Positions 19,088 to 28,265 of a stretch of DNA of 64,000 nt are shown piece after piece. Within the stretch, counting starts at the first letter, position 1. Each line of letters starts with the position of its first letter. Position numbers and translations under genes: made by a program. The notes under the pieces were generated by a model. The model did no database searches. It saw only the letters and a program-made list of their open reading frames with translations, and was not told where the DNA came from. Origin of the DNA: Pseudomonas sp. MN1F (GTDB lineage: Bacteria > Pseudomonadota > Gammaproteobacteria > Pseudomonadales > Pseudomonadaceae); assembly GCF_009391885.1 (NCBI RefSeq), contig NZ_VZII01000058.1:62001-126000 (forward strand), read 5' to 3'.

Positions 19088-19534
19088 ATGCGGGCCGTGA
19101 TGGCCCTGGCCACGCTGCTGGTCAGCGACCTGGCCATTGCCGCCGCCACGCCTGCAGCCAGCCCGGCTGCGGCGCCGACCGCTGCGCCCGGTAGCCTGGG
19201 CGGGCAGTTGGCGCAAATGGTGTTCGGCCTGTTGCTGGTGGTGGGCCTGATTTTCTTCCTGGCCTGGGCGCTGCGCCGCATGCAGGGCGCCACGCCCAAG
19301 GGCGGGCAGGTGATCGAGATCGTCGGCAGCCGCGCCATCGGCCCGCGTGACCGGCTGCTGCTGGTGCAGGTCGGCAAGGAGCAGATCCTCATCGGTCATA
19401 CCCCAGGCAGCATCGAAACCCTGCATGTCATGGCCGAGCCCGTCGAAGTACCCGCCAACGCCCGCCAGGCGACGCCAGAATTTGCCCAGCGGCTGATGGA
19501 GCTGATGGGCAAGGATCAGAAGGACAAGAAGTGA
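19088..19534 (+). CDS. fliO: Flagellar biosynthesis protein FliO
   Basis: Membrane protein that helps the FliP ring assemble in the export gate. The 148-residue product has an N-terminal hydrophobic stretch that could be a signal sequence, an Ala/Pro linker, one membrane helix at about residues 40-60 (VFGLLLVVGLIFFLAW) and a cytoplasmic FliO domain (IGPRDRLLLVQVGKEQILIGHTP, split here by its typical pattern GS.AIGPRDRLLLV). The ATG with AAGGG is preferred to a GTG that abuts the fliN stop. It overlaps fliP by one base. Confidence 0.9.
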   Translation: MRAVMALATLLVSDLAIAAATPAASPAAAPTAAPGSLGGQLAQMVFGLLLVVGLIFFLAWALRRMQGATPKGGQVIEIVGSRAIGPRDRLLLVQVGKEQILIGHTPGSIETLHVMAEPVEVPANARQATPEFAQRLMELMGKDQKDKK

Positions 19535-20301
19535 TGAGTGGCGCGCTGCGCATTTTGTTGAGCACCTTGTTGCCAATCGCGCTGCTGCTGGCTGCGCCGC
19601 TGGCCTTGGCCGCCGACCCGCTGTCGATCCCGGCGATTACCCTGTCCAACACCGCGGACGGGCAGCAGGAGTATTCGGTCAGCCTGCAAATTCTGCTGAT
19701 CATGACGGCGCTGAGCTTCATCCCGGCGTTCGTCATCCTGATGACCAGCTTCACCCGCATCATCATCGTGTTCTCGATCCTGCGTCAGGCCCTGGGCCTG
19801 CAGCAGACACCCTCGAACCAGGTGCTGACCGGCATGGCGCTGTTCCTGACCCTGTTCATCATGGCGCCGGTGTTCGACCGGGTGAACCAGGATGCCCTGC
19901 AGCCGTACCTGAGCGAGAAGATGACCGCCCAGCAAGCCATCGAGAAGGCCCAGGGCCCGCTCAAGGACTTCATGCTAGCACAGACCCGGCAGAGCGACCT
20001 CGACCTGTTCATGCGCCTGTCCAAGCGCACCGACATCGCCAGCCCCGACCAGGTGCCGCTGACGATCCTGGTGCCGGCGTTCGTCACCTCGGAGTTGAAA
20101 ACCGCGTTCCAGATCGGCTTCATGATCTTCATCCCGTTCCTGATCATCGACATGGTGGTGGCCAGTGTGCTGATGGCCATGGGTATGATGATGCTGTCGC
20201 CGCTGATCATCTCGCTGCCATTCAAGATCATGCTGTTCGTCCTGGTCGATGGCTGGGCTCTGATCATGGGCACCTTGGCCAGCAGTTTCGGCGGCGTCTG
20301 A
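19534..20301 (+). CDS. fliP: Flagellar type III export gate protein FliP
   Basis: Core subunit of the FliPQR export gate. The 255-residue protein has a cleavable-type signal peptide (ending near ALA-AD, about residue 25), then the conserved membrane segments and motifs MTSFTRIIIVFSILRQALG and IIDMVVASVLMAMGMMM. Start by a TGATG overlap with fliO. Length and motifs are those of intact FliP. Confidence 0.97.
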   Translation: MSGALRILLSTLLPIALLLAAPLALAADPLSIPAITLSNTADGQQEYSVSLQILLIMTALSFIPAFVILMTSFTRIIIVFSILRQALGLQQTPSNQVLTGMALFLTLFIMAPVFDRVNQDALQPYLSEKMTAQQAIEKAQGPLKDFMLAQTRQSDLDLFMRLSKRTDIASPDQVPLTILVPAFVTSELKTAFQIGFMIFIPFLIIDMVVASVLMAMGMMMLSPLIISLPFKIMLFVLVDGWALIMGTLASSFGGV

Positions 20302-20323
20302 CGCCGCCTGGGAGAGCCCTCGC

Positions 20324-20593
20324 ATGACACCTGAAGTCGCTGTCGACCTGTTCCGAGACGCGCTGTGGCTGACCACCCTGATGGTGGCCGTGCTGGTGGT
20401 GCCGAGCCTGCTGGTCGGGCTGATCGTGGCGATGTTCCAGGCCGCCACGCAGATCAACGAACAGACCTTGAGCTTCCTGCCGCGCCTGCTGGTGATGCTG
20501 GTCACGCTGATCGTCGCCGGGCCCTGGCTGGTGCAGAAGTTCATGGAGTACATCACCGGCCTGTACACCAGCATCCCGCAGCTGATCGGTTGA
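20324..20593 (+). CDS. fliQ: Flagellar type III export gate protein FliQ
   Basis: Small export-gate subunit with two membrane helices. The 89 residues show the family start (MTPEVAVDLFRDALW), helix 1 at about 15-40, the TQINEQTLSFLPR turn and helix 2 at about 52-75. GGGAGAG precedes the ATG. It lies between fliP and fliR with short spacers in one operon. Confidence 0.96.
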   Translation: MTPEVAVDLFRDALWLTTLMVAVLVVPSLLVGLIVAMFQAATQINEQTLSFLPRLLVMLVTLIVAGPWLVQKFMEYITGLYTSIPQLIG

Positions 20594-20600
20594 GCCTGCC

Positions 20601-21377
20601 ATGCTGGAGCTGACCGACGCGCAGATCGGCACCTGGGTCGCCACCTTCATCCTGCCGCTGTTCCGGGTGACCGCAGTGCTGATGACCATGCCGATCTTCG
20701 GCACGCGCATGCTGCCGGCGCGCATCCGCCTGTACGTGGCGGTGGCCATCACCGTGGTGATCGTGCCGGCACTGCCGCCATTGCCTGAATTCGACCCGCT
20801 GAGCCTGCGTGGCCTGCTGCTGTGTGGCGAGCAGGTGATCGTCGGCGCATTGTTCGGTTTCTCCCTGCAGTTGCTGTTCCAGGCCTTCGTCATCGCCGGG
20901 CAGATCATTGCCGTGCAGATGGGCATGGCCTTCGCTTCGATGGTCGACCCGGCCAACGGGGTCAACGTGGCGGTCGTCAGCCAGTTCATGACCATGCTGG
21001 TGAGTGTGTTGTTCTTGCTGATGAACGGCCATCTGGTGGTGTTCGAGGTCATGACCGAGAGCTTCACCACGTTGCCGGTGGGCCACGCCCTGGTGGTCAA
21101 TCACTTCTGGGAAATGGCTGGCCGCCTGGGGTGGGTGTTCGGTGCCGGCCTGTTGCTGATCCTGCCGGCGATCACCGCGCTGCTGGTGGTGAACATCGCC
21201 TTCGGCGTGATGACCCGCGCCGCGCCGCAACTGAACATCTTTTCCATCGGTTTCCCGCTGACCCTGGTGCTGGGCATGGGCATCTTCTGGATAGGCCTGG
21301 CCGATGTGCTTTCCCATTACCAGGCGTTGGCCAGTGAAGCGCTGCAATGGCTGCGTGAGCTGGCGAGGGCGCCCTGA
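20601..21377 (+). CDS. fliR: Flagellar type III export gate protein FliR
   Basis: Export-gate subunit that completes the FliP5-Q4-R1 channel complex. The 258-residue polytopic protein has about six hydrophobic segments and the family stretches VAMFILPLFRV-like N-terminus, AFASMVDPANG and a C-terminal membrane hairpin. It starts 7 nt after fliQ and ends 2 nt before flhB. No anomaly seen. Confidence 0.95.
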   Translation: MLELTDAQIGTWVATFILPLFRVTAVLMTMPIFGTRMLPARIRLYVAVAITVVIVPALPPLPEFDPLSLRGLLLCGEQVIVGALFGFSLQLLFQAFVIAGQIIAVQMGMAFASMVDPANGVNVAVVSQFMTMLVSVLFLLMNGHLVVFEVMTESFTTLPVGHALVVNHFWEMAGRLGWVFGAGLLLILPAITALLVVNIAFGVMTRAAPQLNIFSIGFPLTLVLGMGIFWIGLADVLSHYQALASEALQWLRELARAP

Positions 21378-21379
21378 GC

Positions 21380-22522
21380 ATGGCAGAAAGCGAGAGCGGT
21401 CAGGACAAGACGGAAGACCCCACCGACAAGCGCAAGCGCGATGCGCGCGAAAAAGGTGAGATCGCCCGCTCCAAGGAGCTCAACACCGTTGCCTCGACCC
21501 TGGCCGGTGCCGGCGCGCTGCTGGCCTTCGGCGGCAACCTGGCGGAAACGTTGATGGCGCTGATGCGCATGAACTTCTCCCTGACTCGCGAAGTGCTGGT
21601 CGACGAGCGCTCGATGGGCATGTTCCTGCTGGCGTCGGGCAAGATGGCGATCTGGGCGGTGCAGCCGATTCTCATGCTGCTGTTCGTCATCGCCTTCGTG
21701 TCCCCCATTGCCCTTGGCGGGTTCATTTTCTCGGGCAGCCTGTTGCAACCAAAATTCAGCCGCATGAACCCATTGTCGGGTATCAAGCGGATGTTTTCGC
21801 TGAACTCGCTGACCGAATTGCTCAAGGCGATGGCCAAGTTCATGGTGATCCTAGTCGTGGCGCTGGTGGTGTTGGGCAATGATCGTCAGGCGCTGCTGGC
21901 CATTGCCAACGAGCCGCTGGAACAGGCGATCATCCACAGTGTTCAGGTGGTTGGCTGGAGTGCGTTGTGGATGGCTGCCGGGTTGCTGTTGATTGCTGCC
22001 GCGGACGTGCCGTTCCAGCTGTGGCAGACGCACAAGAAGTTGAAGATGACCAAGCAGGAGATCAAGGACGAATACAAGGACAGCGAAGGCAAGCCCGAGG
22101 TCAAGCAGCGCATTCGCCAGCTGCAGCGCGAGGTGTCGCAGCGGCGCATGATGGCTGCGGTGCCCGAGGCTGACGTGATCATCACCAACCCGACGCATTA
22201 TGCCGTGGCCCTGCAATACGACCCGGAGAAGGGAGGCGTGGCGCCGTTGCTGGTGGCCAAGGGGACCGACTTCATTGCCTTGAAAATTCGCGAGATCGGC
22301 GTCGAGCACAAGATCCAGATCCTCGAATCGCCGGCCCTGGCGCGGGCGATCTACTACTCCACCGAGGTGGAAGGGGAGATCCCGGCGGGGCTTTACCTGG
22401 CCGTGGCGCAGGTGCTGGCCTACGTGTTCCAGATCCGCCAGTACCGCTCGGGTAAGGGCAAGCGGCCTGAGCCGCTCAAGGAAGACCTGCCGATTCCGCC
22501 TGATCTGCGCCGCGACAACTGA
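21380..22522 (+). CDS. flhB: Flagellar export switch protein FlhB
   Basis: Export-apparatus membrane protein whose C-terminal cytoplasmic domain undergoes self-cleavage and sets the substrate switch from hook to filament under FliK control. The 380 residues include four membrane segments in the first 210, then the cytoplasmic domain with the cleavage motif NPTH at 270-273 (between Asn and Pro). A separate gene encoding only the post-cleavage type domain lies at 39543-39884. Last gene of the fliL operon, followed by a REP. Confidence 0.97.
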   Translation: MAESESGQDKTEDPTDKRKRDAREKGEIARSKELNTVASTLAGAGALLAFGGNLAETLMALMRMNFSLTREVLVDERSMGMFLLASGKMAIWAVQPILMLLFVIAFVSPIALGGFIFSGSLLQPKFSRMNPLSGIKRMFSLNSLTELLKAMAKFMVILVVALVVLGNDRQALLAIANEPLEQAIIHSVQVVGWSALWMAAGLLLIAAADVPFQLWQTHKKLKMTKQEIKDEYKDSEGKPEVKQRIRQLQREVSQRRMMAAVPEADVIITNPTHYAVALQYDPEKGGVAPLLVAKGTDFIALKIREIGVEHKIQILESPALARAIYYSTEVEGEIPAGLYLAVAQVLAYVFQIRQYRSGKGKRPEPLKEDLPIPPDLRRDN

Positions 22523-22528
22523 TTCCAG

Positions 22529-22556
22529 CCTGTGCCGGCCTCTTCGCGGGTACAGG
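22529..22556. repeat. REP element (P. putida type)
   Basis: The opening CCTGTGCCGGCCTCTTCGCG is identical to the copies at 4388 and 59551; a short inverted end (CCTGT...ACAGG) closes it. It is a truncated single unit of 28 nt between flhB and the flhA promoter. Confidence 0.8.
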
Positions 22557-22582
22557 CAACATAAATCCTTAGCCGAGCAAAG

Positions 22583-22599
22583 TTGGAAGGCTTCTTGCA
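22583..22599 (+). promoter_or_regulatory. Sigma-54 promoter for flhA
   Basis: TTGGAAGGCTTCTTGCA has GG at 22585-22586 and GC at 22597-22598, correct 10-nt spacing and a strong -12 half. It lies 56 nt before the flhA GTG start and overlaps the earliest possible reading-frame start, which argues against that upstream start. Confidence 0.87.
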
Positions 22600-22654
22600 A
22601 AGCCACGCCCAAGCGCCCCTTGGGCGTCAAAGTTTTGCATCAAGAGGACTCGCG

Positions 22655-24784
22655 GTGGATCGCACTCAGTTAATCAGCAACGCCCGCAACAACCTGGCCG
22701 GGCTCGGCCGGGGCAACCTGGGCGTGCCGTTGCTGCTGCTGGTGATGTTGGCAATGATGATGTTGCCGATACCGCCGTTTCTGCTCGACGTGTTCTTCAC
22801 CTTCAACATCGCCCTGTCGATCGTGGTCCTGCTGGTCTGCGTGTACGCCCTGCGCCCGCTCGACTTCGCCGCGTTCCCCACCATCCTGCTGGTGGCGACC
22901 TTGCTGCGCCTGGCGCTGAACGTGGCCTCCACGCGGGTGGTCATGCTCCATGGCCAGGAAGGTCACGGCGCTGCCGGTAAAGTGATCCAGGCCTTCGGTG
23001 AGGTGGTGATCGGCGGCAACTACGTCGTGGGTGCGGTGGTGTTCGCCATCCTCATGATCATCAACTTCGTGGTGGTCACCAAGGGCGCCGGGCGGATTTC
23101 CGAGGTGAGCGCGCGCTTCACCCTCGACGCCATGCCCGGCAAGCAGATGGCCATCGACGCCGACCTCAATGCCGGCCTGATCGACCAGGCCCAAGCCAAG
23201 GCGCGCCGCGCCGAGGTAGCCCAGGAGGCCGAGTTCTACGGTTCCATGGACGGTGCCAGCAAGTTCGTCCGCGGTGACGCCATCGCCGGCCTGCTGATCC
23301 TCTTCATCAACCTGATCGGCGGCATGCTGATCGGTATGCTGCAACACAACATGTCGTTCAGCGATGCGGGCAAGGTTTACGCCTTGCTGACCATCGGTGA
23401 CGGTTTGGTGGCGCAATTGCCATCACTGCTGTTGTCCACTGCTGCCGCGATCATGGTCACCCGTGCCTCGGGCTCCGAGGACATGGGCAAGCTGATCAAT
23501 CGCCAGATGTTCGACTCGCCCAAGGCGCTGGGTGTGTCTGCGGCGCTGATGATCATCATGGGCCTGGTGCCGGGCATGCCGCACTTTGCCTTCCTCAGCC
23601 TCGGCCTGCTGGCCGGTGGCGGTGCCTACCTGGTGTGGAAGAAGCAACAGAAGGCCAAGATCGAAGCGCAGAAGGAAGTGCAGCGCCAGCAGGACCTGCT
23701 GCCGTCGCCTCAGCGTGCGCAGGAAACCAAGGAGCTGGGCTGGGACGACGTCACACCGATCGACATGATCGGCCTGGAAGTCGGCTACCGGTTGATTCCG
23801 CTGGTCGACCGCAACCAGGGTGGCCAGCTGCTGGCGCGGATCAAGGGGGTGCGCAAGAAGCTGTCCCAGGACCTGGGCTTCCTCATGCCGACCGTGCATA
23901 TCCGCGACAACCTCGACCTGCAGCCCAGCGCCTATCGCCTGACGCTGATGGGGGTGATCCTCGCCGAGGCCGATATCTACCCGGATCGCGAGCTTGCGAT
24001 CAACCCTGGCCAGGTGTTCGGTGTGCTCAACGGCATCGCCGCGCGCGACCCGGCATTCGGCCTTGAGGCGGTGTGGATCGACGTCGGGCAGCGCGCTCAG
24101 GCGCAGTCGCTGGGTTACACCGTGGTCGACGCCAGTACCGTGGTTGCCACCCACCTCAACCAGATCCTGCAAAAGCACTGCCACGAGCTGATCGGCCACG
24201 AAGAGGTGCAGCAGCTGTTGCAGGTATTGTCCAAGGCTTCGCCTAAACTTGCAGAAGAACTGGTGCCCGGTGTCATTTCCTTGTCGGGGCTGCTCAAGGT
24301 CCTGCAAGCATTGTTGTCCGAGCAAGTGCCGGTGCGTGACATCCGCAGTATTGCCGAGGCCATCGCCAACAATGCCGGCAAGAGTCAAGATACCGCCGCG
24401 CTGGTGGCAGCAGTGCGCGTCGGATTGTGTCGTGCCATCGTCCAAAGCATTGTCGGCGTTGAGCCCGAGCTGCCTGTGATCACCCTTGAGCCAAGGTTGG
24501 AACAGATCTTGCTCAATAGTTTGCAAAGGGCCGGGCAAGGTCAGGAAGACGGTGTTCTTCTGGAACCGAGCATGGCCGAAAAGCTGCAGCGTTCGCTGAT
24601 CGACGCCTGCCAGCGCCAGGAAATGCAAGGCCAGCCGGCCATTCTCCTGGTAGCTGGCCCGATCCGTGCCATGCTGTCGCGCTTCGGCCGCCTGGCTGTA
24701 CCGAATTTGCATGTTCTGGCGTATCAGGAAATACCGGATAACAAGCAAGTCACCATCGTTGCCACAGTGGGCCCCAACGGCTGA
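22655..24784 (+). CDS. flhA: Flagellar export apparatus protein FlhA
   Basis: Largest export-gate protein; couples proton motive force to export and docks chaperone-substrate complexes. The 709 residues have about eight membrane helices in the first 320, the conserved FHIPEP region (VVVTKGAGRISEVSARFTLD) and a large cytoplasmic domain. I use the GTG start preceded by AAGAGGA, giving VDRTQLISNARNNLAGLGRG as the N-terminus. The longer frame starting 72 nt upstream would include the sigma-54 promoter. It leads flhA-flhF-fleN-fliA. Confidence 0.96.
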   Translation: MDRTQLISNARNNLAGLGRGNLGVPLLLLVMLAMMMLPIPPFLLDVFFTFNIALSIVVLLVCVYALRPLDFAAFPTILLVATLLRLALNVASTRVVMLHGQEGHGAAGKVIQAFGEVVIGGNYVVGAVVFAILMIINFVVVTKGAGRISEVSARFTLDAMPGKQMAIDADLNAGLIDQAQAKARRAEVAQEAEFYGSMDGASKFVRGDAIAGLLILFINLIGGMLIGMLQHNMSFSDAGKVYALLTIGDGLVAQLPSLLLSTAAAIMVTRASGSEDMGKLINRQMFDSPKALGVSAALMIIMGLVPGMPHFAFLSLGLLAGGGAYLVWKKQQKAKIEAQKEVQRQQDLLPSPQRAQETKELGWDDVTPIDMIGLEVGYRLIPLVDRNQGGQLLARIKGVRKKLSQDLGFLMPTVHIRDNLDLQPSAYRLTLMGVILAEADIYPDRELAINPGQVFGVLNGIAARDPAFGLEAVWIDVGQRAQAQSLGYTVVDASTVVATHLNQILQKHCHELIGHEEVQQLLQVLSKASPKLAEELVPGVISLSGLLKVLQALLSEQVPVRDIRSIAEAIANNAGKSQDTAALVAAVRVGLCRAIVQSIVGVEPELPVITLEPRLEQILLNSLQRAGQGQEDGVLLEPSMAEKLQRSLIDACQRQEMQGQPAILLVAGPIRAMLSRFGRLAVPNLHVLAYQEIPDNKQVTIVATVGPNG

Positions 24785-24795
24785 GGTAGTGGGTT

Positions 24796-26103
24796 ATGCA
24801 AGTCAAGCGTTTTTTCGCCGCCGATATGCGTCAGGCCATGAAGCTGGTTCGTGATGAGCTGGGCTCCGATGCCGCCATCATCGGCAACCGCCGCATCGCC
24901 GGCGGTGTCGAACTGACCGCCGCGCTGGACTACAAGCTGTCTGCGCTGGCCCCGCGGGTGCCCAACGCCGAACTGGAAGAAGAGCTGCGCAAGACCCAGT
25001 CGCGCATCGCCACTGCCCAGGCCGAGTTGGACAACCGCGCCGAGGCCAGCGAAGGCAACCGCCAATTGTTCGCCGGCCAGTCGTTGACCGCGGCCGAGCC
25101 ATTGGTCGAGCCGCACGTCGACTTGCCGCCTCCAGCGCCTGCGCCTGCGCAGCCGGCTGTTGACCCGCGCCTGTTCGATGCCATGCGTTCGGAACTGTCG
25201 GGCCTGCGCGAGCTGCTTGAAGTGCAGCTCGGCTCGCTGGCCTGGAACCAGCTGCAGGGCAGCAAGCCGGCGCAGGCCAACCTCTGGCGTCGCCTGCAAC
25301 GTATCGGCCTGTCCGGCCCGATCGCCCGCGAGCTGCTCGACCTGACCAGTGAAATCCAGGAGCCGCGCCAGGCCTGGCGCATGCTGCTGGCGCACCTGGC
25401 GCGAATGATCGACGTGCCACAGATCGAACCGATCGAAGAGGGCGGCGTGATCGCCATGGTCGGCCCGGCCGGCATGGGCAAGACCACCACCCTGGCCAAG
25501 CTGGCGGCACGCTATGTGCTCAAGTACGGCCCGCAGAACCTGGCCCTGGTGAGCATGGACAGTTTCCGCATCGGTGCCCAGGAGCAGCTCAAGACCTTGG
25601 GGCGCATCCTCAATGTGCCGGTTACCTATGTCGACCCGGGCCAGTCGCTGGCAGCAGCGCTGGAGCCGCTGCTGCGCAAGCGCGTGGTGCTGATCGATAC
25701 TGCCGGCCTGCAGGCCAGTGACCCGGCCCTGCGCATGCAACTGGAAACCCTGGCCGGGCGTGGCATTGCCGCGAAGAACTACCTGGTGCTGGCCACCACC
25801 AGCCAGAAGCAGGTGCTGACGGCTGCCTATCACAGCTACAAGCGCTGCGGCCTGGCCGGCTGCATCCTGACCAAACTTGATGAAACGGCGAGCCTCGGCG
25901 ATGTGCTGAGCCTGGCCATCAGTCATGAACTGCCCGTGGCCTACCTCACCGACGGCCCGCGCATTCCTGACGACCTGCACCTGCCGCGCCCGCACCAGCT
26001 GGTGACTCGCGCAGTCAACGTGCAGTTGCAGGACGAGCCCAGCGAAGAGGCGATGGCCGACATGTTCGCTGATCTCTACCACAATCCGCGACGTGCGGGT
26101 TGA
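24796..26103 (+). CDS. flhF: Flagellar polar placement GTPase FlhF
   Basis: SRP-type GTPase that marks the pole for flagellar assembly. The 435 residues have a basic N-terminal domain, a Pro/Ala-rich linker (about 95-125), an N domain and the G domain with P loop GPAGMGKTT at 223-231, DTAGL, and TKLDE motifs. It is 11 nt after flhA and 93 nt before its antagonist fleN. Confidence 0.97.
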   Translation: MQVKRFFAADMRQAMKLVRDELGSDAAIIGNRRIAGGVELTAALDYKLSALAPRVPNAELEEELRKTQSRIATAQAELDNRAEASEGNRQLFAGQSLTAAEPLVEPHVDLPPPAPAPAQPAVDPRLFDAMRSELSGLRELLEVQLGSLAWNQLQGSKPAQANLWRRLQRIGLSGPIARELLDLTSEIQEPRQAWRMLLAHLARMIDVPQIEPIEEGGVIAMVGPAGMGKTTTLAKLAARYVLKYGPQNLALVSMDSFRIGAQEQLKTLGRILNVPVTYVDPGQSLAAALEPLLRKRVVLIDTAGLQASDPALRMQLETLAGRGIAAKNYLVLATTSQKQVLTAAYHSYKRCGLAGCILTKLDETASLGDVLSLAISHELPVAYLTDGPRIPDDLHLPRPHQLVTRAVNVQLQDEPSEEAMADMFADLYHNPRRAG

Positions 26104-26196
26104 GGGGCAAGCGTATGCAAAGTACCTACATTCCGGAGCTGGCTGTCGTGCGCTGCGCGTGGTCTGGGTCCAAGCGAGACAAGGTAAACAACGAAC

Positions 26197-27030
26197 ATGG
26201 GTAGCATGCATCCCGTACAGGTGATCGCCGTAACCGGTGGCAAAGGTGGCGTCGGCAAGACTAACGTTTCAGTGAACCTGTCACTGGCCTTGGCCGAACT
26301 TGGCCGCCGGGTGATGCTGCTGGACGCCGACCTCGGCTTGGCCAACGTCGATGTTTTGCTCGGGCTGACGCCCAAGCGCACCCTGGCCGATGTCATCGAG
26401 GGCCGCTGCGAACTGCGTGACGTGCTGTTGCAGGGGCCTGGCGGTGTGCGCATCGTGCCGGCCGCCTCCGGCACCCAGAGCATGGTGCACCTGGCCCCGG
26501 CCCAGCATGCCGGGCTGATCCAGGCCTTCAGCGAAATCGGCGACAACCTCGACGTGTTGGTGATCGACACGGCTGCGGGTATCGGTGACTCGGTAGTCAG
26601 TTTTGTCCGCGCCGCCCAGGAAGTGCTGCTGGTGGTGTGTGACGAGCCGACCTCGATCACCGACGCCTACGCGTTGATCAAGCTGCTCAACCGCGACTAC
26701 GGCATGAACCGCTTCCGCGTGCTGGCCAACATGGCGCAGAGCCCGCAGGAAGGGCGCAACCTGTTCGCCAAGTTGACCAAGGTCACCGACCGCTTCCTTG
26801 ACGTCGCCCTGCAATACGTCGGCGCTGTGCCCTACGACGAGAGCGTGCGCAAGGCGGTGCAGAAGCAGCGCGCAGTTTACGAAGCCTTCCCTCGCTCCAA
26901 GTGTGCCCTGGCCTTCAAGGCCATCGCACAGAAGGTCGACAGCTGGCCGCTGCCAGCCAACCCGCGCGGGCACCTTGAGTTCTTCGTCGAGCGCCTGGTG
27001 CAACCCACCAGCGCAGGACCCGTGCTATGA
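26197..27030 (+). CDS. fleN: Flagellar number regulator FleN (FlhG)
   Basis: MinD/ParA-like ATPase that binds FleQ and restrains flagellar number. The 277 residues include the deviant Walker A GGKGGVGKT at 14-22, the switch region LLDADLGLANVDVLLG, and the VIDTAAG motif. The C-terminal membrane-targeting helix is present in outline. It overlaps the fliA start by four bases (ATGA), so the two are coupled. Confidence 0.96.
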   Translation: MGSMHPVQVIAVTGGKGGVGKTNVSVNLSLALAELGRRVMLLDADLGLANVDVLLGLTPKRTLADVIEGRCELRDVLLQGPGGVRIVPAASGTQSMVHLAPAQHAGLIQAFSEIGDNLDVLVIDTAAGIGDSVVSFVRAAQEVLLVVCDEPTSITDAYALIKLLNRDYGMNRFRVLANMAQSPQEGRNLFAKLTKVTDRFLDVALQYVGAVPYDESVRKAVQKQRAVYEAFPRSKCALAFKAIAQKVDSWPLPANPRGHLEFFVERLVQPTSAGPVL

Positions 27031-27767
27031 ATGCGAGCGGTTTCAAGATGTACAGCAAGGCGTCGAAAGACGCCCAGTTCGAGCTGGTGGATCGCTACGC
27101 GCCGCTGGTCAAGCGCATTGCCTACCACCTGCTGGCACGCCTGCCGGCCAACATCCAGGTCGAAGACCTGATCCAGGCCGGCATGATCGGCCTGCTGGAA
27201 GTGGCCAACAAGTACGACGCCAGCAAGGGTGCCAGCTTCGAAACCTACGCCGGCATCCGCATCCGCGGGGCGATGCTCGACGAGGTCCGCAAGGGCGATT
27301 GGGCACCGCGTTCGGTGCACCGCAATACGCGCATGGTCAGTGATGCGATGCGCGCCGTGGAAGCAAGAACTGGCCGCGACGCTAAAGATCATGAAGTTGC
27401 TGCCGAACTCCAATTGAGTCTCGATGATTACTACGGGATCTTGAACGATACCTTGGGTAGCCGCCTGTTCAGTTTCGACGACCTGTTGCAGGACGGCGAA
27501 CACGAAGGGCTGCACGAGGACGGCGCCAGTGGCCAGGTCGAGCCGTCGCGCGATCTGGAGGACGAGCGCTTCCAGGCTGCCCTGACCGATGCGATCGCCA
27601 ACCTGCCGGAGCGTGAGCGCCTGGTGCTGGCGCTGTACTACGACGAAGAGCTGAACCTCAAGGAAATCGGTGAGGTGCTGGGGGTCAGCGAATCGCGTGT
27701 CAGCCAGTTGCACAGCCAGTGTGCCGCGCGCCTGCGCAGCCGCCTGGGGGAATGGCGGGCACGTTGA
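27027..27767 (+). CDS. fliA: Flagellar RNA polymerase sigma factor FliA (sigma-28)
   Basis: Sigma factor for late flagellar and chemotaxis genes, held inactive by FlgM until hook completion. The 246 residues show regions 2 (VEDLIQAGMIGLLEVANKY and FETYAGIRIRGAMLDEVR), 3 and 4 (LPERERLVLALYYDEELN with the helix-turn-helix LKEIGEVLGVSESRVSQLH). The promoter upstream of fliS is a likely target, and HsbA above acts on its anti-sigma factor in the related species. Confidence 0.98.
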   Translation: MNASGFKMYSKASKDAQFELVDRYAPLVKRIAYHLLARLPANIQVEDLIQAGMIGLLEVANKYDASKGASFETYAGIRIRGAMLDEVRKGDWAPRSVHRNTRMVSDAMRAVEARTGRDAKDHEVAAELQLSLDDYYGILNDTLGSRLFSFDDLLQDGEHEGLHEDGASGQVEPSRDLEDERFQAALTDAIANLPERERLVLALYYDEELNLKEIGEVLGVSESRVSQLHSQCAARLRSRLGEWRAR

Positions 27768-27859
27768 GCCCGGGGTCGTTGCAGTCGTTTTCCACGTTGT
27801 ACCGAATTTGAATACGCGTGCTCGGGGCCGAGCGCGTTTGAGACTGCTTGGAGGTCTAC

Positions 27860-28246
27860 TTGAACAAAGACATGAAAATCCTCATCGTTGACGACTTTTC
27901 GACGATGCGGCGGATCATCAAGAACCTGTTGCGTGACCTGGGCTTCACCAACACCGATGAAGCCGACGATGGCACCACCGCGCTGCCGATGCTCGAAAGC
28001 GGCCATTACGACTTCCTGGTGACCGACTGGAACATGCCGGGCATGTCCGGTATCGATTTGCTGCGCAAGGTGCGTGCCCACGATCGTCTGAAGACCATGC
28101 CGGTGCTGATGGTGACCGCCGAAGCCAAGCGCGACCAGATCATCGAAGCGGCCCAGGCCGGCGTCAATGGCTATGTGGTCAAGCCGTTCACCGCCCAGGT
28201 GCTCAAAGAAAAGATCGAGAAGATCTTCGAACGCGTCAACGGCTGA
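27860..28246 (+). CDS. cheY: Chemotaxis response regulator CheY
   Basis: Single receiver domain that, once phosphorylated by CheA, binds FliM. The phospho-acceptor is in FLVTDWNMPGMSG (Asp56 with this start), the acidic pair and Asp in VDDFS, Thr in VTAEAK and Lys in VVKPF are all present. A GGAGG lies 5 nt before a TTG start, giving 128 residues (MNKDMKIL...); the usual annotation begins at the ATG 12 nt downstream, but that would leave GGAGG 17 nt away. First gene of the chemotaxis operon. Confidence 0.95.
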   Translation: MNKDMKILIVDDFSTMRRIIKNLLRDLGFTNTDEADDGTTALPMLESGHYDFLVTDWNMPGMSGIDLLRKVRAHDRLKTMPVLMVTAEAKRDQIIEAAQAGVNGYVVKPFTAQVLKEKIEKIFERVNG

Positions 28247-28265
28247 GTCACGTCAGGGGGGCGCC

